Assembly: GCF_019898765.1 (NCBI RefSeq)
Contig: NZ_JAIOKB010000006.1
Span: 186,001-250,000 of the forward strand
Direction: 5' to 3'
Source of the DNA: Sphingomonas yunnanensis
Lineage (GTDB): Bacteria; Pseudomonadota; Alphaproteobacteria; Sphingomonadales; Sphingomonadaceae
DNA: 64,000 nucleotides
Shown here: positions 47,988-58,493 of the stretch, one piece after another
How positions within the stretch are numbered: the first letter of the stretch is position 1
Layout: every line of letters starts with the position of its first letter
Translations under genes and position numbers: made by a program
The notes under the pieces: model-generated
The model's input: only the letters and a program-made list of their open reading frames with translations
The model's database searches: none
What the model was told of the DNA's origin: nothing

Positions 47988-48869
47988 ATGAGCGACGGCG
48001 AGCTACCCGCACAGGCACCGATGCCAGGCTCGGTCGGCGCGCGGCTGCGCGCGGCGCGCGAGGCGCAGGGGCTGTCGCTCGCCGAGGTGGCGGCGCGCAC
48101 GCGCGTGACGCAGCGCTTCCTCGAGGCGCTGGAGATGGACCGGCTCGACCTGCTGCCCTCGCCCACCTACGCGTCGGGCTTCGCGCGCGCTTATGCCCGC
48201 GCGGTCGGGCTCGACCAGGCCGACGTCGGTCGTGCCATCCGCGGCGAGCTCGCGCGCGGCGCGATGCCGCTGCGCCAGCATCACATCGAGGAGATCGCGG
48301 ATCCGTCGCGCGCGCCGTCGCGCGGGCTGGTGATCGTCGCCGCCGGGCTGGCGCTGGCGGTCTTGGTGCTGGGCGTGCTATGGCTCTCCACCGGCATGTT
48401 CCGCGGCACCGCCGAGCAGGCGCCCGAAGCGACGCCGAGCGCGCAGGTCGCCTCCAGCAAGGAAGTGCCGCCGCCCGCGCCCACCCCCGCCGCCAGCGGC
48501 AAGGTGGTGCTGACCGCACGAACCGAGGTCTGGATGCGCGTCTACGACGGCGCCAAGCAGCGCCTGTTCGAGGGCACGATGAAGCCGGGACAGTCGTTCG
48601 AAGTGCCGGCCGGCACCGATCGGCCTATGATCAACGTCGGTCGCCCCGACCAGCTCACAGTGACGGTCGACGGCCGCGAGGTCGCGCCGCTGGGCGACGG
48701 CAAGCGCGCGATCAGGGACGCCGGCATTAGCGCCGAGGCGCTCGCCGCGCGCGGGCTGCCCGCCCCGGCGCCGAGCGCGAGCGCCACGCCGGCGGCGACC
48801 GCGGCGAACGGGACGACGGCGCCCGGCGACGCAGGGCAGCTCGCGGCGTTCCGTGACGTGGCGCGGTGA
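47988..48869 (+). CDS. RodZ-like helix-turn-helix membrane protein
   Basis: A 293-residue protein: a Cro/CI-type helix-turn-helix at about 15-80 (GARLRAAREAQGLSLAEVAARTRVTQRFLEALE), one membrane helix at about 113-136, a Pro/Ala linker, and a C-terminal periplasmic DUF4115-type beta domain (VLTARTEVWMRVYDGAK... to about 245). This is the domain order of RodZ, which couples MreB to the wall-elongation machinery; in this position the HTH would bind MreB rather than DNA. The Ala/Thr-rich tail is low complexity. GGAGAGAAG precedes ATG 47988. Confidence 0.85.
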   Translation: MSDGELPAQAPMPGSVGARLRAAREAQGLSLAEVAARTRVTQRFLEALEMDRLDLLPSPTYASGFARAYARAVGLDQADVGRAIRGELARGAMPLRQHHIEEIADPSRAPSRGLVIVAAGLALAVLVLGVLWLSTGMFRGTAEQAPEATPSAQVASSKEVPPPAPTPAASGKVVLTARTEVWMRVYDGAKQRLFEGTMKPGQSFEVPAGTDRPMINVGRPDQLTVTVDGREVAPLGDGKRAIRDAGISAEALAARGLPAPAPSASATPAATAANGTTAPGDAGQLAAFRDVAR

Positions 48870-48936
48870 GGTTGGGGCGCACTCTGCGGCGCCGCGGTGG
48901 CCCGAGCGCATCGAGTCACAGCTCCGTTATTTGTTC

Positions 48937-49031
48937 GTCACCCCGGATTTGATCCGGGGCCCAAGGTGCCGCGTACACCACGACGGCGTCGTGCGCGGAA
49001 GGATGGATCCCGGATCAGGTCCGGGATGACG
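48937..49031. repeat. Inverted repeat, family B copy 9
   Basis: Starts gtcaccccggatttgatccg and ends cggatcaggtccgggatgac; inner blocks match copies 4 and 2 (aaggtgccgcgtac and ggatggatccc). It fills the centre of the 288-base gap between the RodZ-like gene and cpoB. Confidence 0.7.
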
Positions 49032-49157
49032 GCGGGAGGGGAGGCGCGCCGGGGGAGTGGGTGTCTGCGCTCTCGCGACTTAGACCACGCCGCGCTTCAC
49101 CGTGGCGACAGCTCGCTTCTATAGAGAGGTGCGACAGGTGCGCACCGGGGACGGAAC

Positions 49158-50039
49158 ATGATGACCAAGTGGATGGCGGGCAGCGCGCTGGCGCTGGTGG
49201 TGGCGGGATCGACCGCGACGCCGGCGGCGGCGCAGATCGAGGGGCGCGTCGGCAAGCTCGAGGCGGAGATGCGCGCCGTGCAGCGCAAGGTGTTTCCCGG
49301 CGGCGCCGGCGCGATGGTGGAGCCGCAGATCGCGCCCTCGACCGCGCCGGTCGACGCCGCGGGCGTCCCCGCCACCAGCGCGCTGACCGACATCACCGCG
49401 CGGGTCACCTCGCTCGAGCAGCAGATGGCGAGCATGACCGGGCAGATCGAGCAGACCCAGTACAAGCTGCGCCAGCTCGAGCAGCAGTTCGAGGATTATC
49501 GCAAGGCGACCGACGCTAGGCTGACCCAGCCGGTCGCGCCCGCGCCGACGCCGAGTGCCGACGCGTTCGGCGGCTCCGGCGTGACCGTGCCGCAGGCACC
49601 GGAGCCGGTGAGCGGCGCCACGGACGCGGCCGCTGCCCCCAGCAGCGGGGATCCCGCCGAGGACGCCTATCTCGCGGGCTATCGCCTGTGGCAGTCGCGC
49701 GACTATCCCGCCGCCGAGGCGCAGCTCAAGAAGGTGGTCGCCACCTATCCCAAGCACCGCCGCGCCAGCTTCGCGCAGAACCTGCTCGGCCGTTCCTACC
49801 TCGACGAGGGCAAGCCGAGCCTCGCCTCGATCGCATTCTACGATAATTACAAGAAGTTCCCCGACGGCGAGCGCGCCCCCGATAGCCTGTATTATCTCGG
49901 CACCGCGCTGCTCAAGCTCGACAAGCCGGCGGACGCCTGCAAGGTCTACGGCGAGCTGACCGACGTCTACGGCAGCAAGATCGCGCCCGGGCTCAAGGCC
50001 GACGTCGTCAAGGCGCGCGCCGCCGCCAAGTGCAAGTGA
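49158..50039 (+). CDS. cpoB: Tol-Pal associated periplasmic protein CpoB/YbgF
   Basis: A 293-residue exported protein with a signal peptide ending TPAAAQ near residue 26. Two coiled-coil segments follow (about 27-45 and 78-122, LEQQMASMTGQIEQTQYKLRQLEQQF), then a proline-rich linker and C-terminal TPR repeats (about 165-290, DAYLAGYRLWQSRDYPAAEAQLKKVVATYPKH). CpoB couples outer-membrane constriction by Tol-Pal with septal peptidoglycan synthesis. The tol and pal genes are not in the window. GGAACATG context at 49158; the second Met is also possible (49161). It ends 7 bases before tilS. Confidence 0.92.
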   Translation: MMTKWMAGSALALVVAGSTATPAAAQIEGRVGKLEAEMRAVQRKVFPGGAGAMVEPQIAPSTAPVDAAGVPATSALTDITARVTSLEQQMASMTGQIEQTQYKLRQLEQQFEDYRKATDARLTQPVAPAPTPSADAFGGSGVTVPQAPEPVSGATDAAAAPSSGDPAEDAYLAGYRLWQSRDYPAAEAQLKKVVATYPKHRRASFAQNLLGRSYLDEGKPSLASIAFYDNYKKFPDGERAPDSLYYLGTALLKLDKPADACKVYGELTDVYGSKIAPGLKADVVKARAAAKCK

Positions 50040-50046
50040 GCTGAGC

Positions 50047-51045
50047 GTGGCGCCGCTGCCCGCGGCGGCGGTGGCGCGCTTCGCCGACGACCTGCGGCGC
50101 GGGTTCGCGCGCGCGCACGATGTCGCCGCGGTCGAGCGCGTCGGCCGGGTCGGCGTGGCGGTGTCGGGCGGCCCTGACTCGGTCGCGCTGCTGCTGCTCG
50201 CCGCCGCGGCCGTGCCGGGCGAGGTCGTGGCGGCGACGGTCGACCACCGGCTCCGTTCCGCCGGCGCCGATGAGGCGGCGATGGTCGCTGGGCTGTGCGA
50301 CAAGCTCGATGTGCCGCACGTCACCCTCCTGCCCGAGGCGCCGATCGCCGGCAGCTCGCTTCAGCGCCGCGCGCGCGAGGCCCGCTACGCGCTGCTGACC
50401 GACTGGGCCGCGCGCGAGCGGGTCGGCGCGCTGCTGACCGCGCACCACGCCGACGATCAGGCCGAGACGCTGCTGATGCGGCTCAACCGCGCCTCGGGCC
50501 TGGCCGGGCTGAGCGCGATCCGCGCCGCGCGCCGGGAGCAGGGGACGCTGCTGCTGCGCCCGCTGCTGGCGTGGCGTCGCGCCGAGCTGCGCGCGCTGGT
50601 GGAGGGGACGGGCGCCTTCTTCGTCGACGACCCGTCGAATACGGACCCGCGCCACGATCGCACCCGGGTCCGCGCCGCGCTCGCCGCCACGCCCGCGCTC
50701 GACCCGGTGGCTCTCGCCGCCTCCGCCGGCTACCTCGCCGAGGCGGAGGAGGTGATCACGCGCTTGGCCGAGTGGTTGTGGGCGGAACATTGGCAGGGGC
50801 CCGACCGCCCGTTCGCGGTCACCGGCGAGCCGCGTGAGCTGCGCCGCCGACTCCTCCGCCGCGCGCTCCACGCGACTCGGGCGGAGCACGCGATCGTGCT
50901 GCCCGCCTTCACCGATTCGTCCAATATCGAGCCACTGCTCGACGCGCTCGAGGCACGGCGCGGCGCGGTCCAGGCCGGCGTCAAGGTGGAAGTGGGCGAG
51001 AAAGGCTGGATTTTTCGCGTAGCACCGCCGCGTCGATCACTCTGA
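50047..51045 (+). CDS. tilS: tRNA(Ile)-lysidine synthase
   Basis: A 332-residue enzyme that modifies C34 of tRNA-Ile(CAU) to lysidine so that AUA is read as isoleucine. The N-type ATP pyrophosphatase P-loop SGGPDS is at residues 40-45. [14 protein letters not shown] and [12 protein letters not shown] are conserved. The protein is short, with only a small C-terminal part, as in many alphaproteobacteria. It begins with GTG at 50047, 7 bases after cpoB, so translation is probably coupled. ftsH follows after 64 bases, a common tilS-ftsH pairing. Confidence 0.95.
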   Translation: MAPLPAAAVARFADDLRRGFARAHDVAAVERVGRVGVAVSGGPDSVALLLLAAAAVPGEVVAATVDHRLRSAGADEAAMVAGLCDKLDVPHVTLLPEAPIAGSSLQRRAREARYALLTDWAARERVGALLTAHHADDQAETLLMRLNRASGLAGLSAIRAARREQGTLLLRPLLAWRRAELRALVEGTGAFFVDDPSNTDPRHDRTRVRAALAATPALDPVALAASAGYLAEAEEVITRLAEWLWAEHWQGPDRPFAVTGEPRELRRRLLRRALHATRAEHAIVLPAFTDSSNIEPLLDALEARRGAVQAGVKVEVGEKGWIFRVAPPRRSL

Positions 51046-51109
51046 CCGACGCTGTTCCATTGCCATTAACCCGTCGTGGCTTACATTGCGTTGGTTGGAA
51101 AGGTACCCG

Positions 51110-53092
<1,983 letters not shown>

Positions 53093-53119
53093 TGCTCTGA
53101 ACGATCGAATGAGGTGAGG

Positions 53120-53147
53120 GAAAGGGCGGCCTGCGGGTCGCCCTTTC
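53120..53147 (+). terminator. Terminator after ftsH
   Basis: An 11-pair stem with one G-T wobble, gaaagggcggc (53120-53130) and gtcgccctttc (53137-53147), six-base loop, followed by TCGTT. It begins 28 bases after the ftsH stop and is the best terminator-like hairpin in the window. Confidence 0.7.
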
Positions 53148-53196
53148 TCGTTGGACGCGCGCGCCGAGCTCAGTCCGCCTGCCGCTTGCCCCCATC

Positions 53197-53202
53197 TATA
53201 AT
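53197..53202 (+). promoter_or_regulatory. Perfect -10-like TATAAT upstream of dgoK
   Basis: TATAAT is rare in such GC-rich sequence. It lies 111 bases before the dgoK GTG, but no good -35 box is found 16-18 bases upstream. A second candidate is ttgacc (53261-53266) with tatgtc (53283-53288), spacing 16. Confidence 0.3.
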
Positions 53203-53283
53203 TCCGTCTCCGGAAGCCACGTCGGCGCGAGGCACCGGTCATGACCTATACGGCCCCGGCTTGACCTGATCGCCCAGCGGTTT

Positions 53284-53294
53284 ATGTCTTACAA
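53284..53294 (+). promoter_or_regulatory. Candidate GntR-type operator before dgoK
   Basis: ATGTCTTACAA is an imperfect palindrome (TGT-CTT-ACA) that meets five of six fixed positions of the FadR-subfamily pattern TNGTNNNACNA. It overlaps the promoter candidate and lies 19 bases ahead of the dgoK start. GntR regulators commonly control dgo operons, but no regulator gene is in the window. Confidence 0.3.
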
Positions 53295-53312
53295 ATAGAT
53301 AGGGAGGGATGC

Positions 53313-54191
53313 GTGGCGGGCGACTATATCGCCATTGACTGGGGCACGACCAACCGCCGCGCCTGGCGCGTCGCGGCGGACGGGACGTTCGGGGCGTGCG
53401 TGCGCGACTCGCGCGGCGTGCTCGCGCTGACCGTCGACGCCTATCCCGCCGAATTGTCCGCGATCCGCGCGCGGTTGGGCGAGCTGCCGGTGATCGCCGC
53501 GGGCATGGTCGGGTCGAATCGCGGCTGGCGCGAGGTGCCCTATGTCGACGCCCCCGCCGACCTCGCCGCGCTCGCGGCGGGGGCAATGCGCCTGCCTGAT
53601 CAGGACGCGCTGCTGCTGCCCGGCGTCGCGCTGCGCACCGGCGAGCGCGCCGACGTTATGCGCGGCGAGGAGGTGCAGGTGCTCGGCGCGCTCGCCGCCG
53701 GGCTCGCCCCCGCCGACGCGCTGTTCTGCCAGCCGGGCACGCACAACAAGTGGATCGCGACCAAGGCGGGGCGGATCACCGACGTCGCCACCGCGCTGAC
53801 GGGTGAGCTGTTCGCGCTGCTGCGCGGCCACGGCATCCTCAGCGTGATGCTCGACGGGCCGGTCGCCGACGGCGCCGCCTTCCGTGCCGGTGTCGCGCGC
53901 GGTGCGGGCGCGCGCGACCTCACCGTCGCCTTGTTCGAGGTGCGCGCGCGCGTGCTGCTCGACCGGCTCGCCGCGGTCGACGCGGCCAGCTTCGCCAGCG
54001 GCGTGCTGATCGGCGCCGACGTCGGCGCGCGGACCGACCTCAAGGGCCGCCCGGTCCAGCTGCTCGCCAGCGGCGACCTCGCCTCGCTCTACGCCGCCGC
54101 GATCGATTCGTGCGGCGGCACTGCTCTGGCGCTCGACAGCGAGCGCGCCTTCGCCGCCGGGATCCACCGGCTGTGGGAGATGACCCGATGA
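53313..54191 (+). CDS. dgoK: 2-dehydro-3-deoxygalactonokinase
   Basis: A 292-residue sugar-acid kinase phosphorylating 2-keto-3-deoxygalactonate at C6, in the De Ley-Doudoroff pathway. The ASKHA-type phosphate loop IDWGTTNRRAW starts at residue 8. FCQPGTHNKWI and GEEVQVLGAL are typical of DgoK. GTG 53313 is read as the start because AGGGAGGG precedes it; an out-of-frame ATG at 53309 is ignored. It heads a tight operon: its stop overlaps the aldolase ATG (ATGA). Confidence 0.92.
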   Translation: MAGDYIAIDWGTTNRRAWRVAADGTFGACVRDSRGVLALTVDAYPAELSAIRARLGELPVIAAGMVGSNRGWREVPYVDAPADLAALAAGAMRLPDQDALLLPGVALRTGERADVMRGEEVQVLGALAAGLAPADALFCQPGTHNKWIATKAGRITDVATALTGELFALLRGHGILSVMLDGPVADGAAFRAGVARGAGARDLTVALFEVRARVLLDRLAAVDAASFASGVLIGADVGARTDLKGRPVQLLASGDLASLYAAAIDSCGGTALALDSERAFAAGIHRLWEMTR

Positions 54192-54826
54192 CCGATATCC
54201 TCGCGGCGTTCGACGCCGCCTTCCGAGAGGCGCCCCTGGTGGCGATCCTGCGCGGCCTCACCCCCGCCGAGGCGCCCGCGGTGGGTGACGCGCTGGTCGA
54301 GGCGGGGTTCACGCTGCTGGAGGTGCCGCTCAACTCGCCCGAGCCGATCGAGAGCATCCGCCTGCTGGCCGAGCGGCTCGCCGGGCGCGCGATGGTCGGG
54401 GCGGGCACCGTACTCACCACCGACGATGTCGCGCGCGTGCGGGACGCGGGCGGCACGCTGATCGTCTCGCCCAACACCGAGCCCGAGGTGATCCGCGCCA
54501 GCGTCGCCGCCGGGCTCGCGTCGCTGCCGGGCTATTTCACCGCGAGCGAGGGCTTCGCCGCGCTCGCCGCCGGCGCCACCGCGCTCAAGCTCTTCCCGGC
54601 CGACGGCACCACCCCCGCTTACCTCAAGGCGCAGCGCGCGGTGCTGCCCAAGGCGACGCGGATGCTCGCGGTCGGCGGCATCACCCCGCACAACATGGCC
54701 GAGTGGCGCGCCGCGGGCGCCGACGGCTTCGGGCTCGGCTCCAACCTCTACCGCCCCGGCAAGTCGGCCGCGGCGGTCGGGGAGGACGCCCGCCAGTATC
54801 TCACCGCGCTCAAGGACCTCGCATGA
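54188..54826 (+). CDS. dgoA: 2-dehydro-3-deoxy-6-phosphogalactonate aldolase
   Basis: A 212-residue class I aldolase splitting KDPGal into pyruvate and glyceraldehyde 3-phosphate. The Schiff-base lysine is K134 in ALKLFPAD; E45 in LLEVPLNSP and R22 in ILRG are the usual partners. GAGTVLT and the phosphate-binding VGGITPHNM complete the KDPG/KDPGal aldolase pattern; LNSPEP and the neighbouring kinase favour the galactonate branch. The gene overlaps dgoK and the next gene by four bases at each end. Confidence 0.93.
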   Translation: MTDILAAFDAAFREAPLVAILRGLTPAEAPAVGDALVEAGFTLLEVPLNSPEPIESIRLLAERLAGRAMVGAGTVLTTDDVARVRDAGGTLIVSPNTEPEVIRASVAAGLASLPGYFTASEGFAALAAGATALKLFPADGTTPAYLKAQRAVLPKATRMLAVGGITPHNMAEWRAAGADGFGLGSNLYRPGKSAAAVGEDARQYLTALKDLA

Positions 54827-55818
54827 GCTTCACCCGCCTGCTTCAGCATCGCGTCGACGACGGTCGTCGCCGCGTCATCCTCGCCGAGGGCGGCAGCGCC
54901 TGGTTCCTCGACGGCGTCGACACCACGCGCGCGCTCGCGTTGGAAGCGATCGCGCGCGGCACCACGCTCGCGGAGGCCGCGGCGGCGCGAAGGACCGACG
55001 AGACGGTCGACCTCGCCGCCGAGCTCGACGCCAAGCGACTTCTGCCCGCGATCGACCATGAGGATAGCGCGCGGCTGCTGCTCGCGGGCACCGGACTGAC
55101 CCATCTCGGCTCGGCCGAGGGGCGCGACAAGATGCACAAGGCCGCGACCGACGCCGCGCACCAGACCGACTCGATGCGGATGTTCCTCGAGGGTGTCGAG
55201 GGCGGCAAGCCCGCGGCGGGCGCGGTCGGCCAGCAGCCCGAGTGGTTCTACAAGGGTGACGGCCAGTCGCTGGTGGCCCCCGAGGCGCCGCTCGCCTCGC
55301 CCGCCTTCGCGCAGGACGGCGGCGAGGAGCCCGAGCTCGCCGGCATCTACCTGATCGGCGACGACGGCACGCCCTATCGTCTCGGCGTCGCGCTCGCCAA
55401 CGAGTTCAGCGACCACGTCACCGAGAGGCACAATTACCTGTGGCTGGCGCATTCCAAGCTGCGTCAGGCCGCGCTCGGCCCGGAGCTGTTGCTCGGCACG
55501 CCCCCGGCGGACATCCGCGGTACCAGCCGCATCCTCCGCGACGGCGCGACCTTGTGGGAGAAGCCGTTCCTCACCGGCGAGGACAATATGTCGCACCACC
55601 TCGCCAACCTGGAGCACCACCATTTCAAGTACGCCGGCTTCCGCCGCCCGGGCGACGTGCACGTCCATTTCTTCGGTACGGCGACCTTGTCGGTGGCGGA
55701 CGGAGTGAAGACCCAGCCAGGCGACGTGTTCGAGATCAGCGCCGCGCCGTTCGCGCTGCCGCTGCGCAACCCGCTGACCGACGCGCCCGGCGCGACGGTG
55801 CAGGTGCGCGCGCTGTGA
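54823..55818 (+). CDS. GguC/AraD1-family protein (FAH-like)
   Basis: A 331-residue protein of the GguC (AraD1) family, related to fumarylacetoacetate hydrolases. Diagnostic stretches are FSDHVTERHNYLWLAHSKLR, ADIRGTSRILRDG, NLEHHHFKYAGFRRPGDVHVHFFGTATLS and GDVFEISAAPF. In sugar-oxidation clusters AraD1-type proteins have been linked to sugar-acid steps such as 2-keto-3-deoxy-L-arabonate metabolism; the exact reaction is uncertain. ATG 54823 overlaps the aldolase stop, and its own stop overlaps the next GTG. The context suggests the operon handles galactose and L-arabinose together. Confidence 0.85.
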   Translation: MSFTRLLQHRVDDGRRRVILAEGGSAWFLDGVDTTRALALEAIARGTTLAEAAAARRTDETVDLAAELDAKRLLPAIDHEDSARLLLAGTGLTHLGSAEGRDKMHKAATDAAHQTDSMRMFLEGVEGGKPAAGAVGQQPEWFYKGDGQSLVAPEAPLASPAFAQDGGEEPELAGIYLIGDDGTPYRLGVALANEFSDHVTERHNYLWLAHSKLRQAALGPELLLGTPPADIRGTSRILRDGATLWEKPFLTGEDNMSHHLANLEHHHFKYAGFRRPGDVHVHFFGTATLSVADGVKTQPGDVFEISAAPFALPLRNPLTDAPGATVQVRAL

Positions 55819-56756
55819 GCGCCCCGATCCGCCTCGCGCTGGTCGGCATGGGCAAGATCGCGCACGACCAGCACCTGCCCGCGATCGCGGGCAACAGCGA
55901 CATCGAGCTGGTCGCGACGGTCAGCCGCCACGGCGAGCCGGTCAACGGCCTGCCCTTCTTCCCCAACGTCGAGGCGCTCGCCGCCGGCGGCGTGGCGGTC
56001 GACGCGGTCGCACTCTGCACCCCGCCGCAGGTGCGCCGCGCCATCGCGCAGTTCGCGATCGAGCAGGGTTGGCACGTCTTCCTCGAGAAGCCGCCCGGGG
56101 CGACGCTCGCCGAGGTCACCGCGCTGCAGGCGGCGGCGACCGCGCGCGGCGTGAGCCTGTTCGCCAGCTGGCACTCGCGTTACGCCGACGGGGTCGAGCC
56201 CGCGCGCGCCTGGCTCGCCGGCCGCGAAGTCAGGCGCGCGACGATCACCTGGCGCGAGGACGTGCGCGTCTGGCATCCCGGGCAGGAGTGGATCTGGGAG
56301 CCCGGCGGCTTCGGCGTGTTCGATCCCGGCATCAACGCGCTGTCGATCGCGACGCGGATCCTGCCGCGCCCCTTCTTCGTCGAGACTGCCGAGCTGGACG
56401 TGCCGTCGAACCGCGCCGCGCCGATCGCGGCCCGGGTCGCCTTCCGCGACACCGCGGGCAGCGAAGTCGTGATGGACCTCGACTTCCGCCAGGAAGGTCC
56501 GCAGCACTGGGACATCGAGGTGGTGACCGACGCAGGCACGCTGCTGCTCGCGAAAGGCGGCTCGGTGCTGACGATCGACGGCGCCGAGGCGCTGGCGCAC
56601 GACGCCGACCTGCACGGCGAGTATCCGGGGCTATATCGGCGCTTCGCCGAGATCGTCCGCGCCGGCGAGTCCGACGTGGATGTCGCGCCGCTGCGGCTCG
56701 TGGCGGACGCGTTCCTGCGCGGGCGGCACATCGCGGTCGAGCCGTTCGTCGAGTGA
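55815..56756 (+). CDS. Gfo/Idh/MocA-family sugar 1-dehydrogenase (D-galactose/L-arabinose type)
   Basis: A 313-residue NAD(P)-dependent oxidoreductase. The Rossmann motif is GMGKIA (11-16), and the family EKP signature is at 91-93 in FLEKPPGATLAEV. The C-terminal half includes WHSRYADGVEPARAWL and GVFDPGINALSIATRIL, which match the D-galactose (L-arabinose) 1-dehydrogenase group (Gal of Pseudomonas fluorescens). It would make galactono-lactone, the first step of the pathway whose last steps are encoded just upstream. GTG 55815 overlaps the preceding stop as GTGA. A galactonate dehydratase and lactonase are not in the window. Confidence 0.85.
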   Translation: MSAPIRLALVGMGKIAHDQHLPAIAGNSDIELVATVSRHGEPVNGLPFFPNVEALAAGGVAVDAVALCTPPQVRRAIAQFAIEQGWHVFLEKPPGATLAEVTALQAAATARGVSLFASWHSRYADGVEPARAWLAGREVRRATITWREDVRVWHPGQEWIWEPGGFGVFDPGINALSIATRILPRPFFVETAELDVPSNRAAPIAARVAFRDTAGSEVVMDLDFRQEGPQHWDIEVVTDAGTLLLAKGGSVLTIDGAEALAHDADLHGEYPGLYRRFAEIVRAGESDVDVAPLRLVADAFLRGRHIAVEPFVE

Positions 56757-56848
56757 GCGGCGCCGTGACGTGCTCTCGCTCTCCCCTCGCACGTGGTAGC
56801 CGGGGTCGAGGGCGTCGTGGGCGTCACTCCGCTCAGCCCTGGCCTCCC

Positions 56849-56864
56849 GCGTTCGCGAGAACGC
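56849..56864. terminator. Small hairpin between convergent genes
   Basis: gcgttc-gcga-gaacgc forms a six-pair stem with a four-base loop in the 129-base gap between the sugar dehydrogenase and the EnvC-like gene. Weak, but placed to end both units. Confidence 0.3.
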
Positions 56865-56885
56865 TAAGAAGCCTTCGCTCGCCCG

Positions 56886-57869
56886 TCACCCCACCAGCTG
56901 CGCCACGTCGACGGGAACGCCGCGTCGCCGCAACTCGACCGTGACGCGCGCCTCGCCGCGCTCGGGCGCGCGGCCGAGCGTGTCGCCGGCGCCGACGCTC
57001 GCGCCGCGCCGCACCGCCGGCTCGGCGATGCCGGTGACCAGCGTCTGCCAGCCCGCGCCGTGGTCCAGGATCACGATCGTGCCGTAGCTGCGGAACGCGC
57101 CGACATAGCGCACCAGGCCTGCCGCGGGCGCGACCACCGTCGCACCGCGCGGCACCGCCAGCGTCAGCCCGCGCGAGCGTACGCCATTGTCCGAGAGCTC
57201 GCCGAGGCCCGTGATCAGGCGCCCCCGCGCGGGCAGGCGATAGGCTGGCGCTTTAGGGCGCGGTGGGGCAGACCCTGCTGGCGGCCCCGGCAGAGCGATG
57301 AGATCGCCCAGCACCGCCTGCGCGCCGCCGAGCGCGGCGATGCGATCGGCGGTGTCGCGCGCCGTCTCCTCCAGCGCGATCGCGCGTTCGTCGTCGTCGC
57401 TCAGCGCGGCGAGCCGGTCGCGCGCCTCGACCAGCCGGGCGCGCTCGACCGCCAGTGCGCGTCCCGTCGCTGCCGCGCTCAGCGAGAGCGCGCGCGTCCG
57501 GGCCACCGCGCCCCGTAGCGCGGCGGTCTGGCGTCGAAGCCGCGCCGTCGCGGCACGCAGCACCGCCTCCACGCGGACGAGATCGGCGACACTGCCGGGG
57601 TGTACCAGCAGCGCGGCACGGGGGCGGCGCGCCACCCCTGCCACCGCGGCAACGAGCCGGACGATCGGCCCCTGCTCGGCGGCGAGCGCGGCACGCTGTC
57701 GCGCCAGCCGCGCCGCGATCGCCCCGGCGCGCGCGCGCTCGGCGGCGATCTCCGCCTCGGCGCCGACGAGCTGCGCGCTCGCGCGCCGCGCCGGCTCGTC
57801 GGGCAGCGCCGCGGCGGAGGGCGCCAGCAGCGCGAGCGCGAGCGCCGCGCCGGCTCGGGAGGCGCGCAC
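56886..57869 (-). CDS. EnvC-like murein hydrolase activator (degenerate LytM domain)
   Basis: A 327-residue exported protein with a signal peptide (about 1-22), a long alanine/arginine-rich helical region (about 25-200) of EnvC coiled-coil type, and a C-terminal M23/LytM domain (about 215-327). The domain keeps the fold signatures ARGRLITGLGE, VVAPAAGLVRYVG and GTIVILDHGAGWQTL, but all zinc ligands are gone (RSRGLTLA for HxxxD, TLVTGI for the first H, RVTVELR for HLHFE). Like E. coli EnvC it should activate amidases rather than cut. GTG start at 57869, three bases after rlmH. Confidence 0.85.
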   Translation of the reverse strand: MRASRAGAALALALLAPSAAALPDEPARRASAQLVGAEAEIAAERARAGAIAARLARQRAALAAEQGPIVRLVAAVAGVARRPRAALLVHPGSVADLVRVEAVLRAATARLRRQTAALRGAVARTRALSLSAAATGRALAVERARLVEARDRLAALSDDDERAIALEETARDTADRIAALGGAQAVLGDLIALPGPPAGSAPPRPKAPAYRLPARGRLITGLGELSDNGVRSRGLTLAVPRGATVVAPAAGLVRYVGAFRSYGTIVILDHGAGWQTLVTGIAEPAVRRGASVGAGDTLGRAPERGEARVTVELRRRGVPVDVAQLVG

Positions 57870-57872
57870 GGC

Positions 57873-58295
57873 TCAGCCCTCGCGATGATAGGGGTGGTTG
57901 GCGAGGATGCTGGTGGCGCGGAACAGCTGCTCCGCCAGCATGGCGCGCGCGAGCAGGTGCGGCCAGGTCGCGCGGCCGAAGGAGAGCAGCAGGTCGGCCT
58001 CGGCGCGCTCGCCGTCGCCGAAGCCGTCGGCCGCGCCGATGAGGAAGCGCGCCTCGCGCACCCCGTCGTCGCGCCAGCGGCCGAGCGTCGCGGCGAAGGC
58101 GGCGGAACCGAGCATCTCGCCCTTCTCGTCGAGCAGCACGCGGCGGCCCTGCGCCGGACGGTCGGGCTCGCGCCCGCCTCGGTCGGGCAGTTCGCTCAGC
58201 CGCGTCGGCCAGGCGATACGCTTGAGGTAGCGGTCGACCAGCTCGGCCTCGGGCGAGCGCCCGATCCGTCCGCGCGCGACGATGTGGAGCAGCAT
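57873..58295 (-). CDS. rlmH: 23S rRNA (pseudouridine1915-N3)-methyltransferase RlmH
   Basis: A 140-residue SPOUT methyltransferase acting on 23S rRNA pseudouridine 1915. Motifs include LLDEKGEMLGSAAFAATL, FLIGAADGFG (the SAM trefoil-knot loop) and the C-terminal LAEQLFRATSILANHPYHR. ATG 58295 gives normal length; the upstream frame extends into repeats. It is separated from rsfS by 198 bases containing two hairpins, so it may have its own promoter, with the EnvC-like gene following three bases later. Confidence 0.95.
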   Translation of the reverse strand: MLLHIVARGRIGRSPEAELVDRYLKRIAWPTRLSELPDRGGREPDRPAQGRRVLLDEKGEMLGSAAFAATLGRWRDDGVREARFLIGAADGFGDGERAEADLLLSFGRATWPHLLARAMLAEQLFRATSILANHPYHREG

Positions 58296-58420
58296 GGAGC
58301 GAGGGTAGCGGCTGCGCGCCGCGGCGTCATCCGATGAGTGTCGCGGAGGAGCCTGACCTTCCCCGGCGCGAGACGTCGGAGAGTCGGTTGGCCAACGCCT
58401 TATATTGCTCGCGGCTCTGG

Positions 58421-58478
58421 GCTCCTGCCTTCGCAGGAGCACGAAGAAGTGAGGCAGCGATCCCTCCCAATGGGAGGG
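58421..58478 (-). terminator. Two hairpins between rsfS and rlmH
   Basis: gctcctgc-cttc-gcaggagc (58421-58440, eight-pair stem) and ccctccc-aat-gggaggg (58462-58478, seven-pair stem). On the minus strand they follow the rsfS stop by 16-73 bases and may terminate or attenuate the proA-nadD-rsfS transcript. Confidence 0.45.
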
Positions 58479-58493
58479 GTCAGCGAAGTGACT

